64,000 bases of DNA. Origin: Doris montereyensis. Taxonomy: Eukaryota > Mollusca > Gastropoda > Nudibranchia > Dorididae. The stretch covers positions 56,001 through 120,000 of the forward strand of contig JAXRKP010000324.1 of NCBI GenBank assembly GCA_037039925.1, written 5' to 3'. Position 1 is the stretch's first letter. Every line of letters begins with the position of its first letter. Below the pieces are notes generated by a model. The model worked only from the letters and a program-made list of their open reading frames with translations, had not been told where the DNA came from and did not search any database. Positions 38,301 to 46,989 of the stretch are shown here, piece after piece. The position numbers and the translations under genes were made by a program.

Positions 38301-38362
38301 GAGACTCGTGGAGGGCGGGATAATCTACTACCCGTACAGGTGCTTATCTGTCCACTGCCCGG
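35320..38362 (-). mobile_element. Non-LTR retrotransposon (LINE), copy 1, about 3.0 kb, intronic, sense to the gene
   Basis: The boundaries are set by a 15-bp target-site duplication. The 3' end (low coordinate) is a (CTTT)n-type tail, GAAA on the element's sense strand. The 5' leader ends CACTGCCCGG at the high side. It encodes an endonuclease (GTWNV, ITETKKK, SDHHLVI), a reverse transcriptase (GVRQGC.LSPLLF, FADDLVLFG) and a Lys/Arg-rich end. Several stops and frame shifts break the frame, and the GDLN part of the endonuclease is deleted relative to copy 2. The clade is not resolved (APE-type; RTE, Nimb or Ingi relatives possible). It lies in the CAP-Gly gene's third intron from the 3' end, in gene orientation. 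Confidence 0.92.
35365..38129 (-). pseudogene. LINE ORF2 (endonuclease-reverse transcriptase), copy 1, broken
   Basis: The start is MQRNKYNITGLTFQRRKWKR at 38129, followed after GTWNV by a stop at GQ. Open pieces remain at 37795-37998 (endonuclease), 36803-37441 (from SDHHLVI through the linker, to IRKMKLGKAP at the RT start), 35869-36312 (RT core; FADD at 36118-36129) and 35365-35814 (C-terminal part with LLYGSETWTL and RPKGRHRRKWEEDI). The intact FADD and GVRQGC show relatively recent decay. It cannot make a complete protein as given. Confidence 0.9.
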
Positions 38363-38377
38363 AAAAGCAAATACTTT
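38363..38377. repeat. Target-site duplication, right copy (LINE copy 1)
   Basis: AAAAGCAAATACTTT, one mismatch to 35305-35319. Confidence 0.85.
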
Positions 38378-38545
38378 GATCCCATTTCACTTCTCCTCCC
38401 TTCTGCTTAGGTTAATTTTCCTAATCACTATCAACTGAATGTGTGTCTGAGAAAGAGTAAAAATTATGATTCAATTATTTCTCCTACAGTCCTGCCTTTA
38501 AAATATAAAAACTGAAAGTAAAAAAACCAACATCTGAGAACTTAC

Positions 38546-38735
38546 TTTCTTTCTCGCTCCCTTCGCCGTTTTTTCACAGTTTCAAAGCTAGGAAACATTG
38601 CATTTCCACTGACTTGTCTTGTTCGAAGAACGGGATTTAATCTCTCAACTTGGGACAATTTGACCATGGCACCATGGCCACGAGGGCAGTGGAAATATCT
38701 TCTGCCTTTGTAAGTTCCATTGTCGGTAGAATAAA
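38546..38735 (-). CDS. CAP-Gly protein gene, exon with the C-terminal half of the CAP-Gly domain (190 bp)
   Basis: The acceptor TTTTAAAATTTCAG precedes TTTATTCTACCGACAATGGA, and the donor is GTAAGT. The frame reads (E-N-)VYSTDNGTYKGRRYFHCP, RGHGAMVKLSQVERLNP, then ..SFETVKKRRRERERK. The pattern NG.Y.GRRYF.C...HG..VK..QV is the C-terminal half of a CAP-Gly domain (family knowledge: GKNDG...G.RYF.C....G.FV....V), the fold that binds tubulin and EB-protein C-termini. The canonical GKNDG is degenerate (STDNG), so binding specificity may differ. The exon ends after AA of a Lys codon, completed by G at 32614. The first 24 bases plus the acceptor are the template of the adjoining 42-bp minisatellite. 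Confidence 0.85.
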
Positions 38736-40070
38736 CTGAAATTTTAAAAAAATGCAAGTTACATTGTCGGTGGAATAAACTGAAATTTAAAAAAAATACA
38801 AGTTACATTGTTGGTGAAATAAACTGAAATCTAATAAATGCAAGTTCTATTGTTGGTAGAATAATCTGAAATCTAATAAATGCAAGTTCTATTGTTGGTA
38901 GAATAAACTGAAATCTAATAAATGCAAGTTCTATTGTTGGTAGAATAAACTGAAATCTAATAAATGCAAGTTTTATTGCTGGTGGAAGAAACTGAAAATT
39001 AAAAAATGCAAGTTCTATTGTTGGTGGAATAAACTGAAATCTAATAAATGCAAGTTTTATTGCTGGTGGAAGAAACTGAAAATTAAAAAATGCAAGTTCT
39101 ATTGTTGGTGGAATAAAATGAAATCTAATAAATGCCAGTTCTATTAAATGCAAGTTCTATTGTTTGTGGAATAAACCGAAATTTTTATAAATGCAAGTTG
39201 CATTGTTGGGGGAATAAACTGAAATCTAAAAAAATGCAAGTTCCATTGTTGGTGGAATAAACTGAAATTTTTATAAATGCAAGTTGCATTGTTGGGGGAA
39301 TAAACTGAAATCTAAATAAATGCAAGTTGCATTGTTGGTGGAATAAACTGAAATTTAATAAATGCAAGTTCTATTGCTGATGGAATAGACTGAAATCTAA
39401 TAAATGCGAGTTTTATTGCTGGTGGAAGAAACTGAAAATTATAAAAATGCAAGTTCTATCATTGGAGGAATAAACCGAAAATTGTACAAATGCAAGTTCC
39501 ATTGTTGGGGGATAAACTAAAATCTAATAAATGCAAGTTCCATTGTCGGTGGAATAAACTGAAATCGAAAGAATACAAGTTCCATTGTTGGTGGAATAAA
39601 CTGAAATTTAATAAAAGCAAGTTCTATTGTTAGTGGAATAAACTGAAATTTTAATAAATTGTTGGTGGAATAAACTGAAATTTAATAAAAGCAAGTTCTA
39701 TTGTTGGTGGAATAAACTGAAATTTAACAAGTTCAAGTTCTATGGAATAAACTGAAATTTAACAAGTTCAAGTTCTATTGTTGGTGGAATAAACTGAAAT
39801 TTAACAAGTTCAAGTTCTATTGTTGGTGGAATAAACTGAAATTAGTTCCAAGTTCAAGTTCTATTGTTGGTGGAATAAACTTTAATGAAATTTAAACAAG
39901 TTCAAGTTCCATTGTTGGTGGTATAAACTGAAATTTAAACAATACAAGTTCCATTGTTGGTGGAATAAACTGAAATGAAATTTAATATATGTAAGTTCTA
40001 TTGTTAGTGGAATAAATTGAGATCTAATAAATGCAAATTCTATTGTTTATGGAATAAAGTGAAATGTAGC
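38736..40070. repeat. Minisatellite of the splice acceptor/exon edge, 42-bp unit, about 31 copies
   Basis: The period is 42 bp (TGCAAGTTCT at 38881 and 38923). The unit on the plus strand is AAGTTCTATTGTTGGTGGAA + TAAACTGAAAT + AATAAATGC. The exon edge reads AAGTTCCATTGTCGGTAGAA + TAAACTGAAATTTT (38712-38744), which is the same sequence. Near 39535 one unit differs from the exon at a single base across this part. The array therefore directly extends the exon's 5' end and 3' splice site into the intron. From about 39600 units are more diverged (AACAAGTTCAAGTTC type). Confidence 0.95.
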
Positions 40071-40130
40071 AAATACACAAAAAAAACAAAATACGAAAAT
40101 TTGAGTTTTTCATAAAAATCGAAAAGTGAG

Positions 40131-40825
40131 TTTTTTTCCTCTTCATTTTTGTTTGATTGCTCAGATCTAATTAATCCAGTTGTCTTTTGATTGGTCAGAT
40201 CTAATTAATCCAGTTGTCTTTTGATTGGTCAGATATAATTGATCCAGTTGTCTTTTGATTGGTCAGATCTAATTAATCCAGTTGACTTTTGATTGGTCAG
40301 ATCTAATTAATCCAGTTGACTTTTGATTGGTTAGATCTAATTAATCTAGTTGACTTTTGATTGGTCAGATCTAATTAATTGAGTTGTCTTTTGATTGGTT
40401 GGATCTAATTAATCCAGTTGTCTTTTGATTGGTTAGATCTAATTAACTGAGTTGTCTTTTGATTGGCCAGATCTAATTAATCCAGTTGACTTTTGATTGG
40501 TTAGATCTAATTAATCCAGTTGTCTTTTTATTGATGAGATCTAATTAATCCAGTTGACTTTTGATTGATCAGATCTAATTAATCCAGTTGACTTTTGATT
40601 GGTTAGATCTAATTAATCCAGTTGTCTTTTGATTGGTCAGATCTAATTAATCCAGTTGTCCTTTTATTGGTTAGATCTAATTAATCGAGTTGACTTTTTG
40701 ATTGGTCAGATCTAATTAAATCCAGATCTTAAATCATTTGATTGGTCAGATCTAATTAATCCAGTTGTCTTTTCATTGGTCAGATCTAATTAATCGAGTT
40801 GACTTTTGATTGGTCAGATCTAACT
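40131..40825. repeat. Minisatellite, 34-bp unit with inverted CCAAT box, about 20 copies
   Basis: The unit is CTAATTAATCCAGTTGTCTT + TTGATTGGTCAGAT, period 34 bp. About 17 units keep ATTGG; in reverse, TGACCAATCA fits the NF-Y consensus YRRCCAATSR. Units also carry AGATCT and TTAATTA-like palindromes. Intronic to the CAP-Gly gene. Confidence 0.95.
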
Positions 40826-40839
40826 TATCCAGCTAACTA

Positions 40840-41012
40840 CTTTCCATTATTCAACACGGCCAAACCCAGCAGCCCGCTAACTGCTTTCCCTTATTCAACA
40901 CGGCCAAACCCAGCAGCCCGCTAACTGCTTTCCATTGTTCACCACAGCCAAACCCAGCAGCCTGCTAACTGCTTTCCATTGTTCAACACGGCCAAAACCG
41001 GCAGTGCGTAAC
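40840..41012. repeat. Tandem repeat, 44-bp unit, about 4 copies
   Basis: CTAACTGCTTTCCATTGTTC + AACACGGCCAAACCCAGCAGCCCG, with starts at about 40877 and 40921. It is more GC-rich than its neighbours. Confidence 0.9.
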
Positions 41013-41905
41013 ACCTTCTCTTTCAACGATAAGATTGGCTTGGTAAACCTATTTTTTTTGTTACTTATTTTAAGTATTAGCATTTCTAGAAAGTTGTTTG
41101 GTCTGTTTAAGCCTCTTTGTGATGCTAAAGGTCATGATCCTAGGGTAATACGTCACCTTCCACGAACCCATCATTGATGGTATTTTTTAGCTCCTGTACT
41201 GCCTGTGTTTAAACACACACACATTTCATTGTTTTGCTTCAATCGTCTTATTTTTTATGTGTTTTCTGCTTTTGTTTTTATTTAAATGATCAATTTTGTC
41301 ATAATCGATTGCTACAATAGTGACATGGAGAAAGAAGAAGCCTTTTAGAAGCACACAGGAGGCTTAGAAAATATAAACACCCTACGTCTGACCTGGTTGT
41401 AGGGAAAATTGAATCTAGGTCATCATCTCCGGTCAGGGAATCTGTACGCTAACAAGTTATGGGGAAATGAGGCACCTGGATTAAGCCATTTGGGGTAAAA
41501 ATATCAAAATTGAGGAAAAAGTATTTCTTTCGAGGTTCACTTCTTAGCTGTATTTTCTAAACCCTCCCCAAGGCTGAATTCCTTTTTTTCTGGGAAAAAA
41601 TGATCTTTGAAGAAAACAACTGTGACAATTTTCATGAATTTTGATTTTAGAAAATTCCCAGGTTTTACCATATTTTGAGACCCTCAAAAATCTATGACCC
41701 CTCGAGTAAAATGGAATCATCCTATACCCTCACATACACACCTTCATATATCCCATGTGTATTGATGTTGAGACTACAGCCAATAAAATTTGTATAGTAT
41801 GCATTCATTATAATATTCAGTAGCTTCTATACTACTACAACAAGGCCCACACTACATTAATACTATTTTCATCCGTCTGGACAGTCGCGAAGAGTCTTTC
41901 AAGTA
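41013..41905. other. Intronic single-copy-looking stretch
   Basis: No exon with acceptable splice sites on the minus strand was found. A short (CA)n is at about 41212-41222. The 80-codon plus-strand frame at 40935-41177 begins in the 44-bp repeat and is not supported. Confidence 0.4.
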
Positions 41906-42245
41906 TTTCTAGAGTCACGGCTGCCTGTGTTGGCCAATAGAATCACGGCTGCCTGTGTTGGCCAATAGAATCACGGCTGCCTGTGTTGGCCAATAGAATC
42001 ACGGCTGCCCGTGTTGGACAATAGAGTCACGGCTGCCTGTGTTGGCCAATAGAATCACAGCTGCCTGTGTTGGTCAATAGAATCACGACTGCCTGTGTTG
42101 ACCAATAGAATCACGGCTGCCTGTGTTGGTCAATAGAATCACGGCTGCCTGTGTTGGCCAATAGAATCACAGCTGCCTGTGTTGGCCAATAGAATCACGG
42201 CTGCCCGTGTTGGCCAATAGAATCACGGCTGCCCGCCAATAAACG
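41906..42245. repeat. Minisatellite, 28-bp unit with CCAAT, about 12 copies
   Basis: The unit is AATCACGGCTGCCTGTGTTG + GCCAATAG, period 28 bp (41941 to 41969). Variants replace GGCC with GGTC or GACC. The core TTGGCCAATA contains CCAAT on the plus strand. Confidence 0.95.
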
Positions 42246-42409
42246 TCGCTCGTGCATTTTCAATAGATGATGGGAGATAGCTTAGGAGGTGGATTTTTTT
42301 GTGAAATTTGAAATCTTTCTTCTCTTCATATTTTCTCAAAACCATGTTTTTCATCACAAAAGTAAATGTTTCAGGCAAGTCAGTTCTTGCATTTCATTAA
42401 AACTTCACC

Positions 42410-42422
42410 ACATCATTCTATA
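42410..42422. repeat. Target-site duplication, left copy (SINE)
   Basis: ACATCATTCTATA, identical to 42712-42724 on the other side of the SINE. Confidence 0.9.
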
Positions 42423-42711
42423 CGTGGTGTTGGTGGCTGAGCGGTTAGGCTGCCAGACTGAGGATCATGAGGTCTCGAATTCGAATTCTAGCAAAGCCAA
42501 GCCCGACGTTGTGTTCCTTGGGAAAGACACTTAACATGCATTTTCCCCACTCTACTCGGGTGCAAATGGGTACAGGCACTAGCTTGGGAGTCAAAACCTG
42601 CGTCAGAATAGCATCCTAGTAAGGAGATGATTATTGTCGCCTGTTCCGCTTCACGCAATAGAAACCGGGATTAGCCCTGGCTCTATGGGCCTTAAGGAAC
42701 TTTACTTTTTT
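42423..42711 (+). mobile_element. tRNA-derived SINE, 289 bp, with 13-bp target duplications
   Basis: The head is tRNA-like. An A-box-like TGGCTGAGCGGTTAGGCT lies near 42434 and a B-box-like GGTCTCGAATTCGAATTC near 42472-42489, resembling a Leu/Ser-type tRNA. A body follows (TGTGTTCCTTGGGAAAGACA, CTCTACTCGGGTGCAAATGG), of the kind conserved among SINEs of aquatic invertebrates, and a tail CTTAAGGAACTTTACTTTTT. Exact 13-bp duplications flank it. The tRNA part is degenerate and is not a working tRNA gene. It inserted at the first unit of the 29-bp minisatellite. Confidence 0.88.
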
Positions 42712-45600
42712 ACATCATTCTATAACCTTATGCCCACATTTTTACATCATTTTATACCCTTATGTTCACATTTCTACATTGTATACCCTTATGTCCACAT
42801 TTCTACATTGTATACCCTTATGTCCACATGTTTACATTCTATACTCTTATGTCCACATTTTTACATCATTTTATACCCCTATGTCCACATTTTTACATTC
42901 CTTACCCCTATGTCCACATTTTTACATTCTATACCCCTATGTCCGCATTTTTACATTCTATACCCCTATGTCCACATTTTTACATTCTATACCCCTATGT
43001 CCACATTTTTACATTCTATACCCCTATGTCCACATTTTTACATTCTATAACCTTATGTCCACATTTTTACATTCTATACCCCTATGTCTACATTTTTACA
43101 TTCTATAACCTTATGTCCACATTTTTACATTCTATACCCCTATGTCCACATTTTTACATTCTATACCCCTATGTCCACATTTTTACATTCTATACCCCTA
43201 TGTCCACATTTTTACATTCTATACCCCTATGTCCACATTTTTACATTCTATACCCCTATGTCCACATTTTTACATTCTATAACCTTATGTCCACATTTTT
43301 ACATTCTATAACCTTATGTCCACATTTTTACATTCTATAACCTTATGTCTACATTTTTACATTCTATAACCTTATGTCCACATTTTTACATTCTATACCC
43401 CTATGTCCACATTTTTACATTCTATACCCCTATGTCCACATTTTTACATTCTATAACCTTATGTCCACATTTTTACATTCTATAACCTTATGTCCACATT
43501 TTTACATCATTTTATAACCTTATGTCTATATTTTTACATTCTATACCCCTATGTCCACATTTTTACATTCTATACCCCTATGTCCACATTTTTACATTCT
43601 ATAACCTTATGTCCACATTTTTACATTCTATAACCTTATGTCCACATTTTTACATTCTATAACCTTATGTCCACATTTTTACATTCTATAACCTTATGTC
43701 CACATTTTTACATTCTATACCCCTATGTCCACATTTTCACATTCCATACCCCTATGTCCACATTTTTACATTCCATACCCCTATGTCCACATTTTTACAT
43801 TCCATACCCCTATGTCCACATTTTTACATTCCATACCCCTATGTCCACATTTTTACATTCCATACCCCTATGTCCACATTTTTACATTCTATACCCCTAT
43901 GTCCACATTTTTACATTCTATACCCCTATGTCCACATTTTTACATTCTATACCCCTATGTCCACATTTTTACATTCTATACCCCTATGTCCACATTTTTA
44001 CATTCTATACCCCTATGTCCACATTTTTACATTCTATACCCCTATGTCCACATTTTTACATTCTATATATTCCACATTATACATTCCCTATGTCCACATT
44101 TTTACATTCTATACCCCTATGTCCACATTTTTACATTCTATACCCCTATGTCCACATTTTTACATTCTATACCCCTATGTCCACATTTTTACATTCCATA
44201 CCCCTATGTCCACATTTTTACATTCTATACCCCTATGTCCATTTTTTTTTACATTCTATACCCCTATGTCCACATTTTTACATTCTATAACCCTATGTCC
44301 ACATTTTTACATTCTATAACCTATGTCCACATTTTTACATTCTACATAACCTTATGTCCACATTTTTACATTCTATAACCTTATGTCCACATTTTTACAT
44401 TCTATAACCTTATGTCCACATTTTTACATTCCATACCCCTATGTCCACATTTTTACATTTTATACAACTATGTCCACATTTTTACATTCTATAACCCTAT
44501 GTCCACATTTTTACATTCTATAACCTTATGTCCACATTTTTACATTCCATACCCCTATGTCCACATTTTTACATTCTATACCCCTATGTCCACATTTTTA
44601 CATTCTATACCCCTATGTCCACATTTTTACATTCTATACCTCTATGTCCACATTTTTACATCATTTTATACCCCTATATCCACATTTTTACATTCTATAC
44701 CCCTATGTCTACATTTTTACATTCTATACCCCTATTTCTATATTTTTACATTCTATACCCCTATGTCCACATTTTTACATTCCATATCCCCTATGTCCAC
44801 ATTTTTACATTCTATACCCCTATGTCCACATTTTTACATTCTATACCCCTATGTCCACATTTTTACATTCTATACCCCTATGTCCACATTTTTACATTTA
44901 TACCCCTATGTCCACATTTTTACATTCTATAACCTTATGTCCACATTTTTACATTCTATACCCCTATGTCCACATTTTTACATTCCATACCCCTATGTCC
45001 ACATTTTTACATTCTATACCCCTATGTCCACATTTTTACATTCTATACCCCTATGTCCACATTTTTACATTCTATACCCCTATGTCCCATTTTTACATTC
45101 TATACCCCTATGTCCACATTTTTACATTCTATACCCCTATGTCCACATGTCCACATTTTTACATTTTTACATTCCATACCCCTATGTCCACATTTTTACA
45201 TTGTATACCCTTATGTCCACATTTTTACATTCTATACCCCTATGTCCACATTTTTACATTCTATAACCTTATGTCCACATTTTTACATTCCATACCCCTA
45301 TGTCCACATTTTTACATTCTATACCCTTATGTCCACATTTTTACATTCCATACCTCTATGTCCACATTTTTACATTCCATACCCCTATGTCCACATTTTT
45401 ACATTCTATACCCCTATGTCCACATCTTTACATTCTATACCCCTATGTCCACATTTTTACATTCTATACCCCTATGTCCACATTTTTACATCAATCTATC
45501 CCCTTATGTCCACATTTTTATAGGAGCATTTTTTTTATACCAGTCAATTTTAACAAATGTCCACAAATTACATTATTTTACTATGTCCACATTTTTCATA
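42712..45600. repeat. Minisatellite, 29-bp unit, about 97 copies
   Basis: The unit is TATGTCCACATTTTTACATT + CTATACCCC, period 29 bp. Variants have CTATAACCT, CCATACCCC, or the longer CATCATTTTATACCC. The unit has no stop in any plus-strand frame, so 29 units-in-frame give long false proteins (up to 357 codons at 44557-45630, repeating FYTPMSTFLHSIPLCPHFYI). The array degrades from 45520. Intronic to the CAP-Gly gene. Confidence 0.97.
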
Positions 45601-46161
45601 TTGATGAGAATAAAATTTGTCAAACTATAATTTTTCTGTATTCAAAAATGGCTATAAAAAGTTAGCCAAATTTTTACAAAAATGGTGAGTGAAAATTTCA
45701 GAAATAAGGGTTTGATAGAATGAATAAAACATCGATCTAAAGATTGCAAAACATTCCAAGGTGGTGGTCGTTTATTATAACCATGGCAATCAAAAACCCC
45801 CCCAATTTTTTGTATGGCTCAAATACAATCTTCGAATGTATTTGTACGCATTTAATTGCAAAGTTAGCCATTGAAATAATTCATGATTGAAATGGTCTTC
45901 TAGTCCACATTTTACTTCTCCTTAAAGTTGTTGACACAAATGGCAAAAACATACCCCCCTGTCCCCCTTTTCCCTCATCCCGAGAAGACATTCTAATACC
46001 ATACATTTAAAGGGTTGAAAAGTAACAGGAATTATTTTATGATGAACTGAGCATACAATTGCCAAGCTTCATCTGACATATGTAATAAACAGCAAGAAAA
46101 TATTCTAATATGTAATTGTGCTTTTTTTTTGCCTTGGCACATGAGCAAGTGATTAACTCAC
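45601..46161. other. Intron between the 29-bp array and CAP-Gly exon
   Basis: AT-rich sequence with C runs (CCCCCCCAATTT near 45798; CCCCCCTGTCCCCC near 45955). No further exon recognised. Confidence 0.4.
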
Positions 46162-46246
46162 CATTTTCATATAAACAAACACCCTACACATTGTAATTCT
46201 GGTGCAATCAAGTCTTCATCAGGAAGCCCAACATACTGGACAACAC
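46162..46246 (-). CDS. CAP-Gly protein gene, exon with the central part of the domain (85 bp, one extra base)
   Basis: The acceptor TTTTTTTTTGACAG precedes GTGTTGTCCAGTATGTTGGG, and the donor is GTGAGT after GAAAATG. Read with the final G of the previous exon it gives G-VVQYVGLPDEDLIAPELQ, the V.YVG strand of a CAP-Gly domain. To reach the phase needed for the next exon (one base left, AAT-G/TT), one base must be removed from GTAGGGTGTTTG (about 46181-46184 on the plus strand). Removing one G gives CVGVCLYEN, matching the conserved VGV.L of the family. As given, the exon runs into TGA. The error is either in the assembly or a real lesion. Confidence 0.8.
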
Positions 46247-46542
46247 CTGTCAAAAAAAAAATTGACAATTCACTTGTACCACTCATAACTCATACCAGCA
46301 AAAGTGACATTTATGGTTATATCAACAATCTATGGAATTACGGCCATGATTTCAATGCATCCATGTGATTTCCAAGCATTCTCTACACAATAAATATAAT
46401 TATTATAATGTTAACAGACACATTGAATTTTTTTTAAAAATGTGTGGTAATCAAATAGCAAAAGAATCAGTCAGCATGGTATCTTTATTAAATTAAAATA
46501 ATTTGTCTTCCTTCATCTTAAGCAATTGACAATTTTATTGAC
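46247..46542 (-). other. Short intron of the CAP-Gly gene (296 bp)
   Basis: The only intron found in this gene without a minisatellite. It has GTCAAT donor and TTGACAG acceptor ends. The sequence is AT-rich and unremarkable. Confidence 0.6.
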
Positions 46543-46723
46543 CTGCGTGTTTGCCATCTACGATTCTATAACCCGGTCCTACGCTGTACCAACTCTTTTG
46601 GATTGCTCAGAATGGAACTGCTGGCAGCTCGGTCATGGGGTTCTTTACAATGCTGTCAACTCCAGACCTGAAGGCTCTCTTCCAAAATGCCCGACATGGA
46701 GCACATGTGCACTCTGCTTCTTT
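46543..46723 (-). CDS. CAP-Gly protein gene, exon with the start of the domain (181 bp, in-frame TGA)
   Basis: The acceptor GTGCACATTTCAG precedes AAAGAAGCAGAGTGCACATG, and the donor is GTCAAT after CACGCAG. The exon holds 60 codons plus one base, and that base pairs with GT of the next exon to make Gly. The frame reads KEAECTCAPCRAFWKR..., then after a TGA (46607-46609) AIQKSWYSVGPGYRIVDGKH-AG, the opening strand of a CAP-Gly domain (VG.R..V.G..G). Exon length and phase are exactly right, so the TGA is probably a point change or consensus error inside real coding sequence. The Cys-rich start (CTCAPC) is not a motif I can name. No upstream exon was found. Confidence 0.7.
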
Positions 46724-46989
46724 CTGAAATGTGCACATGATTAGGTTTCAACATTGAAATATATTTTCCCCCTGCGTGGTGCAGAAACACACAATTAAAT
46801 GTAAAAGCTTTAGAAATTTAAAAAACTCACGTTTCTCCTATATTGGTATTGATGTAGAAAAGCAGAAGTAGAACATACTCGAATAAGAACACTCATATAA
46901 TAAATATCATTGTTGTAATTCTATCATTCTCCATTCCTGTCTTCTTCAACCTCTTTCTTTTTTCTTCTAGTCTAATTGTCACATTTTTG

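Noticed and set aside
42423..42500. Functional tRNA gene
   Set aside because: A- and B-box-like words are present, but arms do not pair well and the sequence is the head of a SINE with target duplications.
44557..45630. 357-codon open frame as a repetitive protein gene
   Set aside because: It is a read-through of the 29-bp minisatellite, which is open in all three frames; equal-quality frames overlap it, and it lies in an intron of the opposite-strand gene.
46607..46609. In-frame TGA as selenocysteine
   Set aside because: No reason to expect Sec at this place before a CAP-Gly domain, and no SECIS element was seen in the short 3' region examined by eye; a point change or error is simpler.
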